Positions 1 through 6,240 of a stretch of DNA of 7,391 nt are shown here, in pieces. Position numbers and translations under genes: made by a program. Source of the DNA: MGNI01 sp964353875 (lineage in GTDB: Bacteria > Chloroflexota > Anaerolineae > Anaerolineales > E44-bin32); NCBI GenBank assembly GCA_964353875.1, contig CAYGXU010000141.1:1-7391 (forward strand), read 5' to 3'. The notes beneath the pieces are model-generated. The model searched no databases. It was not told the DNA's origin and worked only from the letters and a program-made list of their open reading frames with translations. The stretch's first letter is position 1; each line of letters opens with the position of its first letter.

Positions 1-498
1 TTTCAGGCCTTGGACATTGTGATGCTTGGACGAACCCCCTATCTAGGATGGCTAGGACGCGAGGGTGAGACGGATCATCGTATTGTCGCCGAGGTGATGG
101 AGAAGACAGGCACGGCTCAACTGGCAGGGCGGAGGGTGGGGGAGCTCTCAGGGGGTGAACAGCAAAAGCTATTGATCGCACGTGCTTTGGCTCAAACCCC
201 CTCCGTGCTGCTCTTGGACGAGCCCACAGCACATTTGGATTTAAAGCATCAAGATGAGGTCCTTGGCCTGGTGCGCTCTTTGGCTTTGGATCAAGGACTG
301 TCGGTGATGATGACGTTACATGATCTCAATCTGGTGGCGCGCTTTGCCGATCGAGTGGCATTGCTTTCCAACGGAATGGTTTATAGATTAGGGAAGCCGT
401 CGGAGGTGCTCACGCCTCAAGACTTGGCGACAGTCTACGGGCTGGAGATTCATGTGATTCCTCATCCCTTTCGAGGGACGCCGTTGGTGCTTTCTTGA
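1..498 (+). CDS. ABC transporter ATP-binding protein, iron-siderophore/haem/cobalamin type (5' truncated by window edge)
   Basis: This is the C-terminal 165 residues of an ABC ATPase; the frame is open from base 1. Visible elements in order are a post-Q-loop stretch with the GRTPYLGWLGR pattern typical of FecE/BtuD/HmuV ATPases, the signature LSGGEQQK (about 145-168), Walker B VLLLDEP (about 208-228), the D-loop AHLD, and the switch histidine in TLHDLN (about 313-330). The end, with LTPQDLATVYGLE and IHVIPHPF, also matches the tail of this family. Family members are usually about 250-270 residues, so roughly the first 100, with Walker A, lie outside the window. The protein would sit on the cytoplasmic face of a permease and power uptake of a metal chelate or corrinoid with a periplasmic binding protein. 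The substrate cannot be told from this part. The permease and binding protein genes are presumably upstream, since the next gene downstream is unrelated. Confidence 0.93.
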   Translation, partial: FQALDIVMLGRTPYLGWLGREGETDHRIVAEVMEKTGTAQLAGRRVGELSGGEQQKLLIARALAQTPSVLLLDEPTAHLDLKHQDEVLGLVRSLALDQGLSVMMTLHDLNLVARFADRVALLSNGMVYRLGKPSEVLTPQDLATVYGLEIHVIPHPFRGTPLVLS

Positions 499-511
499 GG
501 AGCGCTCCTCA
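496..511. repeat. Perfect 16-bp palindrome overlapping the ABC ATPase stop codon
   Basis: TGAGGAGCGCTCCTCA reads identically on both strands, and its first three bases are the TGA stop of the ABC ATPase. As RNA it could form a 6-bp stem with a GCGC loop. No T-tract follows, so it is not a standard intrinsic terminator. It could be a protein-binding dyad, an mRNA 3'-end hairpin or chance. Confidence 0.6.
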
Positions 512-544
512 GAGGCACAGCAACGCACTGAGAGATATCGGAAG

Positions 545-1402
545 ATGGCTTTAAAGAGGGATTGCGCCCGAGGGAATTCTGTTTCAGGTAAGCACCCTGT
601 GAATTGGAAATTTGTGTTCCGCGGAGGGGGTTTCGCCCTCTTATTGTTGGTCTTTATACTGATAGCTTCTGGCTTCCTGCTGCGGAATCTATTGGCCGCG
701 CCTGCCTCAGGACCGCTACCGCCACCACCCATTATCACAGCCCCAAGAGGGCAGTTACCCTCCGTCCCGGTTGGTTTGAAGGAGTGGGCCAGATATCAGG
801 GGGAGGAATATCAGCCGGCTGGAAGCGGCTTTTTCTTTCTTCTTGACAATCGAACCGTAGTCGTTGCAACGACCGCCCACAGTGTTGCGCTCAGCAGAAG
901 CGATCACCCCCTCGAACGGATCGCCTTGGGCGTCGCCGATGAAGCTGGTTTTATCGCCGAGATGAATACGCTCTTTGGCGAACCAGGGAAGCCCAGGCTA
1001 GGACGGGGGTTGACCGGCGATTTCATCCTCTTGAGGGTCGATCACCCGATTGATCCAGCTTTGGTCCTTCTGCCTGATCCGCGCGGGGAACCGCAGGCGG
1101 GAGAGCGGGTCGCTCTCTATAACGGTTTAGGAGATGGATCAGGGGGCCTAAGCGTCCGTATGGGGACGGTTCAGGTTATGAACCGATACGGGGCATGGGT
1201 GGTCATGGATGAGATCTTTCACCCGGGAGGGATGAGTGGCTCGCCCTTCTTGAGTGAACACACGGGCAAAGTATTGGGGATGGCTCTGGCGGCAAGTCAG
1301 CGGGAGGATGGGACGGTGATCGGCATGCACCCGATTGGCTCGTTGGTCGAGAAGGGGAAGGCAGCTTCCACTTTTCCTGAAATATGGGAGTATCGACCTT
1401 GA
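545..1402 (+). CDS. Membrane-anchored or secreted trypsin-like serine protease
   Basis: This 285-residue protein has a basic N-terminus, a hydrophobic segment at about 29-46 and a proline-rich linker (about 56-75), followed by a trypsin-fold domain. The triad can be read from context: His112 in VVATTAHSV, Asp159 in GLTGDFILLRV and Ser231 in PGGMSGSPFL, which fits the G-x-S-G-[GS]-P consensus. The hydrophobic segment is either a signal anchor or a cleaved signal peptide (a possible APA site at 52-54). Either way the protease domain should be outside the cytoplasmic membrane. No PDZ domain follows, unlike DegP/HtrA, and the catalytic domain is short, about 200 residues. The start is an ATG preceded by a modest purine-rich CGGAAG, 46 bp after the ABC ATPase, so co-transcription is possible. 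There is no functional link to that transporter. The substrate is unknown. The triad assignment rests on motif reading; a degenerate, non-catalytic member is possible but not suggested by the sequence. Confidence 0.78.
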   Translation: MALKRDCARGNSVSGKHPVNWKFVFRGGGFALLLLVFILIASGFLLRNLLAAPASGPLPPPPIITAPRGQLPSVPVGLKEWARYQGEEYQPAGSGFFFLLDNRTVVVATTAHSVALSRSDHPLERIALGVADEAGFIAEMNTLFGEPGKPRLGRGLTGDFILLRVDHPIDPALVLLPDPRGEPQAGERVALYNGLGDGSGGLSVRMGTVQVMNRYGAWVVMDEIFHPGGMSGSPFLSEHTGKVLGMALAASQREDGTVIGMHPIGSLVEKGKAASTFPEIWEYRP

Positions 1403-1443
1403 ACGCAAATATACAGAATAATGTGTCGAGGGTTAGTGTGAAT

Positions 1444-1507
1444 ATCGGCGAGAATCGGACGAGAAGAACCTTTTACCTATGATTATTCGTGGGGAATCGG
1501 AAGAGAA
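1444..1507 (+). repeat. Three short imperfect direct repeats, ATCGG-(N)-GAGAA
   Basis: The copies are ATCGGCGAGAA at 1444-1454, ATCGGACGAGAA at 1454-1465 and ATCGGAAGAGAA at 1496-1507. The last two extend to a 16-base near-match (14 of 16 identical) starting at 1452 and 1494, 42 bp apart, close to four helical turns. The position upstream of the first glycosyltransferase gene would suit a regulator-binding array. The motif is short and purine-rich, so chance is a real alternative. Confidence 0.35.
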
Positions 1508-1527
1508 AAGACCAGGTGCATATCTGA

Positions 1528-1557
1528 TTAAAATTTATATCCGCAGAATGATAGAAT
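1528..1557 (+). promoter_or_regulatory. Weak sigma70-like promoter candidate
   Basis: TTAAAA (4 of 6 to the -35 consensus) at 1528-1533 and TAGAAT (5 of 6 to the -10 consensus) at 1552-1557 are separated by 18 bp in an AT-rich stretch. It lies about 95 bp before the preferred start of the first GT-C gene, after the direct repeats. It is one of several AT-rich stretches, so the call is tentative. Confidence 0.2.
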
Positions 1558-1641
1558 AAGCCGAGGCGCGGCGTTCAATTTTAGTTTATCGCGTTGTGTG
1601 TCCTGTCCTGTAATGAATATCTCCCTTGTGAAGCAAATTAT

Positions 1642-1647
1642 AGGAGG
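1642..1647 (+). promoter_or_regulatory. Ribosome-binding site that decides the start of the first GT-C gene
   Basis: AGGAGG is a full Shine-Dalgarno core lying four bases before the GTG at 1652 (the complementarity continues as AGGAGGAG). The upstream in-frame starts, GTG 1598 and ATG 1613, have no comparable site. The start at 1652 also lines up exactly with the first residue of the paralogous protein encoded at 3536. Confidence 0.7.
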
Positions 1648-1651
1648 AGTA

Positions 1652-3214
1652 GTGAAACGAATTCAGAAACAAACGCTTCACTTCTTATTCCTTGGAATCA
1701 TGTCTATTTTGGGAGTTGTTCTTCTCCTTTACCAGACACGCTTCGGCCTGGGAACAACAGGGGATTCAGTGCACTATCTCATGGGAGCCCAGAACCTCCT
1801 TAATGGGAACGGATATAGTCGCTGGTCGGGAGGGGGAGAAATTCGACCCATCACGATGTTCCCTCCGGCCTACTCTACTGCCCTGGCAGGTATAGGATGG
1901 ATGAACCTTCCAATCTTTGATACGGCGAGAATCCTGAACATACTTTTGTTTGGGGTAAACATCTTCCTTGTTGGTTTCCTGGTCTATAGTTATACGCGTT
2001 CCATCTGGCCTTCGGTCATTGGCGCCGGTTTTTTCCTGACCGCGAATGACATCGTCATGTGTCACAGCTGGGTCCTAACAGAAGCGCTTTTCATCTCTCT
2101 AATGTTGTTGACGATCTACTCTTTGGTTCGCTATATGGATACAAATAAACCTCTTGGATTGGTTCTGGCAGGAGTTTTAATCGCAGCGGCGACATTGACA
2201 CGCTATGTGGGTTTGAGTCTGCTAACAGCGGGCCTTGCAGTGATTGTTTTCTTGAGTAACCGAAAATGGGAAAAGCGTTTGCTTGATTGTATTTTATTAA
2301 GCGGTATCAGTCTGGCGCCTGTCTATTTGTGGTTGAGGAGGAATGTCGCCATTGCGGGTACCGCTGTCAATCGCGAATTTGCCTTTCACCCCATACAAGT
2401 TGAACTGGTCCGAGCTTATCGGGCGGAAATCTCTTTCTGGTTTGCTCCTAGACAGTTGAAGGTCCCCCATTCAATACGAAAAGCCCTGATGTTGCTCCTG
2501 GGGATTCCAGCGCCGGCTCTTTTTTTCCTGCTTGACATTCGTAATCATTTTATGAAAAAGCCTAGACAACGAGAGGCGTTCTGGACATTGCCCTGGTTTC
2601 TGGCTTTCTTTATCGCCAGTTATTTTCTGATTCTCTTTTTCAACTTGACCCTGTTAGATGCCCTCACTGATTTCAATACGGTGGCTAGATATCTGCTGCC
2701 AGTTTATATTGCAGCCATTATCCTTTTTGATGTCGTATTCTTTCAACTATTGCAAAGAATCAAGGGATGGGCTCCTCGTATTGCGCTCTCTGCCATTGCC
2801 TTCTTCTTAATGGCTTTGAATGCACAAACCACATTCTGGCAGTTAATGGATCCCATCCCCTCGCTTGGCTACACAGGTATTAAGCAAGAAAGGCTAGACA
2901 TTGTCGAGATGTTGGACTCCATTGATCGCTCAGTTTCCATCATTTCAAATGATCCTGAAGCGGTCTTTATTTTTGCCAATCGTCCAGCGTATATGATGCC
3001 TATCGAAATTGACGCTCATACTGGTATGGCGAGGGGTGACTTCGATGCACAAGTTGAAGCGACGAGGGAAAAATTATCTCGGGGTAGCTGGTTGGTATTA
3101 TTCAGCCCCATGACGGATGCGGAATTAGAGCTGGCAAGACTCCTTGATGCCACCTTGATGGATGCATTTAAGGGAGCTTTGTTCTACGGCTACCCTCAAG
3201 CGATTGATGAATAG
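1652..3214 (+). CDS. GT-C fold membrane glycosyltransferase, GT39/ArnT-like (first paralogue)
   Basis: This is a 520-residue polytopic protein with about 11 predicted membrane segments and a soluble C-terminal part (about 410-520). GT-C enzymes transfer sugar from a polyprenyl-phosphate donor to an acceptor on the outer face of the membrane. Features of that fold are an N-terminal helix (about 8-28), then the first extracytoplasmic loop with GDSVHY (Asp38, candidate catalytic acid or metal ligand), Arg57 and a GGGE(I/R)P stretch with Glu63. Further on are LTE (143-144), TRYVGLS, WLRRN (227-231) with GTAVNRE, Asp336, and RYLLPVY (346-352), the RYxxP element usual in these families. The C-terminal part has ISNDPE and NRPAYM. 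The GTG start was chosen for its strong ribosome-binding site and exact register with the paralogue; a longer form from GTG 1598 (538 residues) is possible. It appears to be the first gene of the glycosylation block. The donor sugar and acceptor are not deducible. The GT-C fold is fairly certain, but the exact Pfam family is less so. Confidence 0.82.
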   Translation: MKRIQKQTLHFLFLGIMSILGVVLLLYQTRFGLGTTGDSVHYLMGAQNLLNGNGYSRWSGGGEIRPITMFPPAYSTALAGIGWMNLPIFDTARILNILLFGVNIFLVGFLVYSYTRSIWPSVIGAGFFLTANDIVMCHSWVLTEALFISLMLLTIYSLVRYMDTNKPLGLVLAGVLIAAATLTRYVGLSLLTAGLAVIVFLSNRKWEKRLLDCILLSGISLAPVYLWLRRNVAIAGTAVNREFAFHPIQVELVRAYRAEISFWFAPRQLKVPHSIRKALMLLLGIPAPALFFLLDIRNHFMKKPRQREAFWTLPWFLAFFIASYFLILFFNLTLLDALTDFNTVARYLLPVYIAAIILFDVVFFQLLQRIKGWAPRIALSAIAFFLMALNAQTTFWQLMDPIPSLGYTGIKQERLDIVEMLDSIDRSVSIISNDPEAVFIFANRPAYMMPIEIDAHTGMARGDFDAQVEATREKLSRGSWLVLFSPMTDAELELARLLDATLMDAFKGALFYGYPQAIDE

Positions 3215-3535
3215 ACTTCTGGTTTAGGCAATCATCCGGCCGATAGTAATGCGCCGCCATTTGCAGTCAGTTTTTTGTAGAGAAATGAGCCAGTAAATCG
3301 TTTGCTAGGATTTTTGAGGGTGTATTCGTTTCATCATTATTGAGTAAAAGGTACCATGAATACCCCTTATTCCGAACATAGAGGAGTCGGAATGAGAGGA
3401 GTTATGGATGTGATGGATGGTAGAATGTGCATGTTCAAGACCCAGCCAAGAAAAATGAGTTTGTTGTCAGGAATGAAGAAAATCTTATGAAGATCTCTAT
3501 GCATGGATAACTGAAGAAAAGAATCTCGAGCGATC
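3215..3535. other. 321-bp spacer between the two GT-C paralogues
   Basis: This is the longest non-coding gap in the block. There is no convincing terminator: a T6 run near 3270-3276 is not preceded by a good stem. There is no strong promoter either. It holds an open frame of 44 codons at 3356-3490 on the plus strand, beginning MNTPYSEHRG. Nested in-frame ATGs lie at 3392 and 3404, and the one at 3392 has AGGAG five bases upstream. An open frame of this length is expected by chance fairly often, so I do not call it as a gene. The spacer could carry an internal promoter or be debris left from the duplication. Confidence 0.5.
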
Positions 3536-5101
3536 ATGTCAAAAAACAAAAACGCCACACTCTGGATAATCCTCTTGGGTCTTCTCTCTCTCATGGGAAT
3601 TGCGGTCATGCTCTTTCATACCCGGATTGGACCCGGAGTCACCGGGGACTCCGTCCATTATGTCATGGGCGGCCAGAGCATCCTCGCCGGAACTGGATAT
3701 AGCCGGTTTTCTGGAGGAGGGGAGATCAAGCCGATCACCGGTTTTCCTCCTTTTTATTCTTTGATCCTTGCGGTGATAGGGCTGACAAAGGTAGATTTCT
3801 TTGAAGGAGCACGAATATTAAACGCGATTCTATTTGGGGGAAGTATTTTTCTCGTTGGCTTATTGATCTATCGTTATACCAATTCAATATGGGCATCGCT
3901 CATTGGCGGCGCGCTGATCCTCACCTCTCTTTCTCTTGTTGAAATTCATGCCATGGTGATGACCGAACCACTCTATATTTTCCTGTCACTGTTGGCGCTC
4001 TTCGCACTCTGCAAGTATCTAGACACCTATAGCCCACCTTTTTTGTTTCTCGCTGCTGTCATTGTGGGTCTATCCATCATAACTCGCTATGTGGGCTTGA
4101 GTCTGGTTGCAGCAGGTGGTTTATCGATTATATTGCTGAGCACAACCCGCTGGAGAAAGCGTTTCGTGGATTGTTTCCTGTTTGCGGGAATCTCATTGAC
4201 GCCGCTCTTCTTTTGGCTGAGACGAAATATGACCATTGCAGGCACCGCGGTCAATCGCGAGTTGATCTATCATCCCATGGAGACTGTATTATTCCGGGTG
4301 TTTGTGGCGGAAGTAGCCTCCTGGTTTGTGCCGCGCATCCTGGGATTTTCTCGACCCTTGCGAAATGTCCTCGTCGGAGTGCTTTCCTTACCTTGGCCCA
4401 CCCTCTATTATTTTCATGAATTGCGGGATTATGTTCGAGAGAAGGGTAAGCCGAAGAAGGATTTCTGGACTTTGCCCTGGATCCTGGCTTTTTATGTGGC
4501 TTTTTATCTGATCATCTTAATCATCAATTCTACATTACTGGATGCGGGGACAAGTCTTGGCGCACCATCGCGCTATCTTGCTCCTGTCTATGTTGCGGTG
4601 GTCCAGATTTTTGTCATCGCGGTGTACAGCCTTCTCGAGCGATCCAGGGGGTGGATTCCTACTCGGATCTTAGCGGTGTTGTTCGTTCTTGCTATCATTG
4701 TTGTCTATTCGCTTCAATTGATTCCCATTCTTCAAAGACCTTATGCTGTCGAGGGTTACGTCAGTTTTAAAAACGCTCGTCCTGGGGTGGTCCAGGAACT
4801 TGAGGCGATTGATGCTGGGGTGCCGATCATTTCAAATAACCCTGAGATGGTTTATGTCATGGTTAATCGGCCGGCGTATATGTGGCCCATTTCATTTGAT
4901 CATTACCGGCTGGAGGAGCGGGAGGATTTCCAAGATCAAATTGAAGCCACAAAGGAAAAATTAAATCGCGGTGGGGTTCTGGTTGTCTTTGGTTGGCCGG
5001 AAGAAACAGAAACTCTGGTCTATGATACTCTTGGAGCGGAACCTTTCAGCATCTTTATCGATGTAACTTTTTTTGGTTATCCCTGGGCAATAAATAAATA
5101 G
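3536..5101 (+). CDS. GT-C fold membrane glycosyltransferase, GT39/ArnT-like (second paralogue)
   Basis: This 521-residue protein is a full-length paralogue of the gene at 1652. Aligned by eye the two need no gap from residue 1 to about 350 and have a net difference of one residue after that. In the first 75 positions 41 are identical by hand count. All candidate functional residues keep the same number: Asp38 in GDSVHY, Arg57, Glu63, Thr143-Glu144, WLRRN (227-231), Asp336 and RYLAPVY (346-352). The C-terminal soluble part repeats ISNNPE and NRPAYM, and the proteins end in a similar GYPxAI tail. The predicted role is transfer of a sugar from a polyprenyl-phosphate carrier to an outer-face acceptor. 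The residues that differ lie mostly in the membrane helices and in parts of the loops (for example TDFNTV versus TSLGAP before RY), which could change acceptor or sugar choice; that is inference. The ATG start has only a weak purine-rich site upstream. No sign of decay is seen. Confidence 0.84.
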   Translation: MSKNKNATLWIILLGLLSLMGIAVMLFHTRIGPGVTGDSVHYVMGGQSILAGTGYSRFSGGGEIKPITGFPPFYSLILAVIGLTKVDFFEGARILNAILFGGSIFLVGLLIYRYTNSIWASLIGGALILTSLSLVEIHAMVMTEPLYIFLSLLALFALCKYLDTYSPPFLFLAAVIVGLSIITRYVGLSLVAAGGLSIILLSTTRWRKRFVDCFLFAGISLTPLFFWLRRNMTIAGTAVNRELIYHPMETVLFRVFVAEVASWFVPRILGFSRPLRNVLVGVLSLPWPTLYYFHELRDYVREKGKPKKDFWTLPWILAFYVAFYLIILIINSTLLDAGTSLGAPSRYLAPVYVAVVQIFVIAVYSLLERSRGWIPTRILAVLFVLAIIVVYSLQLIPILQRPYAVEGYVSFKNARPGVVQELEAIDAGVPIISNNPEMVYVMVNRPAYMWPISFDHYRLEEREDFQDQIEATKEKLNRGGVLVVFGWPEETETLVYDTLGAEPFSIFIDVTFFGYPWAINK

Positions 5102-5114
5102 GTTCGGGATAGGG

Positions 5115-5132
5115 CATGAGGACCGCTTCATG
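5115..5132 (+). repeat. Small inverted repeat after the second GT-C gene
   Basis: CATGAGG and CTTCATG can pair as a 7-bp stem (one G-U pair) around an ACCG loop, 14 bases after the stop codon. No T-tract follows directly, so it is not a standard intrinsic terminator. It might stabilise the upstream transcript or be chance. Confidence 0.3.
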
Positions 5133-5218
5133 TATAGAAGGATAAATGCTTAAGAAGACTTGCCTTTGATCATATTTTTCTCTTGGCTCTAAAGTGATTG
5201 TGAGGTTGAAATAAGCTA

Positions 5219-6211
5219 ATGGCTCCACCTGAGAAACTGGAAAATAACCTGCAACGTAAAGCGGGTGAATTAAGCGACGATTCTTCAGGGCTGCTCGTTT
5301 CGGTTGTCCTTCCTATTTTCGAGGAGGCCGAGACGATACAGCGATTGATCCCCGAGATCGCGGAAACGCTCGTGACTGAGGGGGTGTCCTTCGAAATTAT
5401 TGCAGTGGACGATGGCTCCAAAGACAATACCCTTGAGGTATTAAAGGAGTTGAAGAAAGAATACCCCAACAATTTGCATGTAGTTCGTCATCTCTACAAT
5501 AGAGGGAATGGGTCAGCTTTAAGAACGGGAACGCGCATCGCTCGAGGCGAGATTGTGGTTAATATGGACTCGGATGGTCAACACTCTGCAAGTGATATTC
5601 CCGAATTAATTAAAATGATCCCTCCTTATGATCTCGTGATCGGAACGCGTACAAAAACATACGAGGGAAGCTGGTATCGCAACATAGCTAACCGCTTTTA
5701 CAACTATTTTGCATCTTGGCTTTCGGGCACAGTTGTCGAAGATCTAACCTCCGGTTTTCGCGCTATGCGTCGTTCAGCAGCAATCCATTTCTTACCTCTT
5801 TATCCCACAGGATTTTCCGCACCGACGACGATCACCTTGACGTTCTTGAAGGCTGGTTACAACGTTGCGTTTGTGCCCATCAACGTCCGATCTCGAATGT
5901 CTGGCCGCAGCAAAATCAGGCTTTGGGATGATGGCACAAGGTTTGTGATTATCATCCTGCGGATGATCATGCTCTATGACCCATTACGCATCTTCCTCCC
6001 CGTAGGCGGAGGGCTGGTCCTATTAGGGATCCTTGCCTGGGCCGCGGGGCTGATCAATGCGGGCAGGTTGGTCCTGCCCAATTCTGCCATTTTCCTCTTT
6101 ACCGCTGCACTTCTGACATGGCTCCTGGGGCTGATCTCGAGTCAGATCGTGTCGAGTCGTATCCAATATCACGGGGATGAAACCATCGTGATGGATGATG
6201 ATCTTTTTTAA
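5219..6211 (+). CDS. GT2 family glycosyltransferase, polyprenyl-phosphate sugar synthase-like (DPM1-type)
   Basis: This 330-residue protein has an N-terminal GT-A catalytic domain and two C-terminal membrane segments. The GT2 hallmarks are SVVLPIFEEAETI (28-40), the nucleotide-binding VDDGSKDNT (63-71), GNGSALRTG (96-104), the DSDGQH metal-binding DxD motif (117-122) and DLTSGFRAMRR (175-185), typical of the dolichyl/undecaprenyl-phosphate mannose or glucose synthase branch. Hydrophobic helices lie at about 256-279 and 288-312, with an acidic tail ending DDDLF. The likely reaction joins a nucleotide sugar to a polyprenyl phosphate on the cytoplasmic face. The product is the kind of donor GT-C enzymes use, which fits the two GT-C genes just upstream. 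The sugar (mannose, glucose or other) cannot be decided. The ATG start has a poor site: the only GAGG is 13 bases upstream, and a stop lies in frame just before, so no upstream start is available. It sits 117 bp after the second GT-C gene. Confidence 0.9.
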   Translation: MAPPEKLENNLQRKAGELSDDSSGLLVSVVLPIFEEAETIQRLIPEIAETLVTEGVSFEIIAVDDGSKDNTLEVLKELKKEYPNNLHVVRHLYNRGNGSALRTGTRIARGEIVVNMDSDGQHSASDIPELIKMIPPYDLVIGTRTKTYEGSWYRNIANRFYNYFASWLSGTVVEDLTSGFRAMRRSAAIHFLPLYPTGFSAPTTITLTFLKAGYNVAFVPINVRSRMSGRSKIRLWDDGTRFVIIILRMIMLYDPLRIFLPVGGGLVLLGILAWAAGLINAGRLVLPNSAIFLFTAALLTWLLGLISSQIVSSRIQYHGDETIVMDDDLF

Positions 6212-6240
6212 ATCACCGAATAAACAGAGCTACTCTTAGT

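Larger units (their letters stand above)
1403..1651. other. Intergenic region upstream of the glycosylation block
   Basis: This 249-bp gap is AT-richer than its neighbours, and I see no convincing gene in it. It contains three ATCGG-GAGAA-like repeats, a weak sigma70-like promoter candidate and, at its 3' end, the strong ribosome-binding site of the next gene. An in-frame GTG at 1598 and an ATG at 1613 would extend that gene upstream but are not favoured. No clear terminator follows the protease gene. Confidence 0.6.

Noticed and set aside
388..738. Minus-strand open frame of 116 codons across the ABC ATPase and protease genes
   Set aside because: It overlaps two well-supported plus-strand genes, has a low-complexity basic composition and shows no family motif; it is a shadow frame.
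1766..2065. Minus-strand open frame of 99 codons inside the first GT-C gene
   Set aside because: It is antisense to a conserved part of the GT-C protein, shows no motif and has no good ribosome-binding site.
3256..3276. Intrinsic terminator at the T6 run after the first GT-C gene
   Set aside because: The bases before the T-run do not form a convincing stem.
3367..3609. Minus-strand 80-codon frame across the spacer and the start of the second GT-C gene
   Set aside because: It overlaps the conserved N-terminus of the GT-C gene and has no recognisable features; no other minus-strand gene is seen in the window.
5115..5132. Intrinsic terminator after the second GT-C gene
   Set aside because: The stem is only 7 bp with one G-U pair and no T-tract follows directly, so it is kept only as an inverted repeat.
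5170..5472. Minus-strand 100-codon serine-rich frame opposite the GT2 gene
   Set aside because: It lies opposite the GT2 catalytic core; the serine-rich make-up is what an antisense reading of this region gives.
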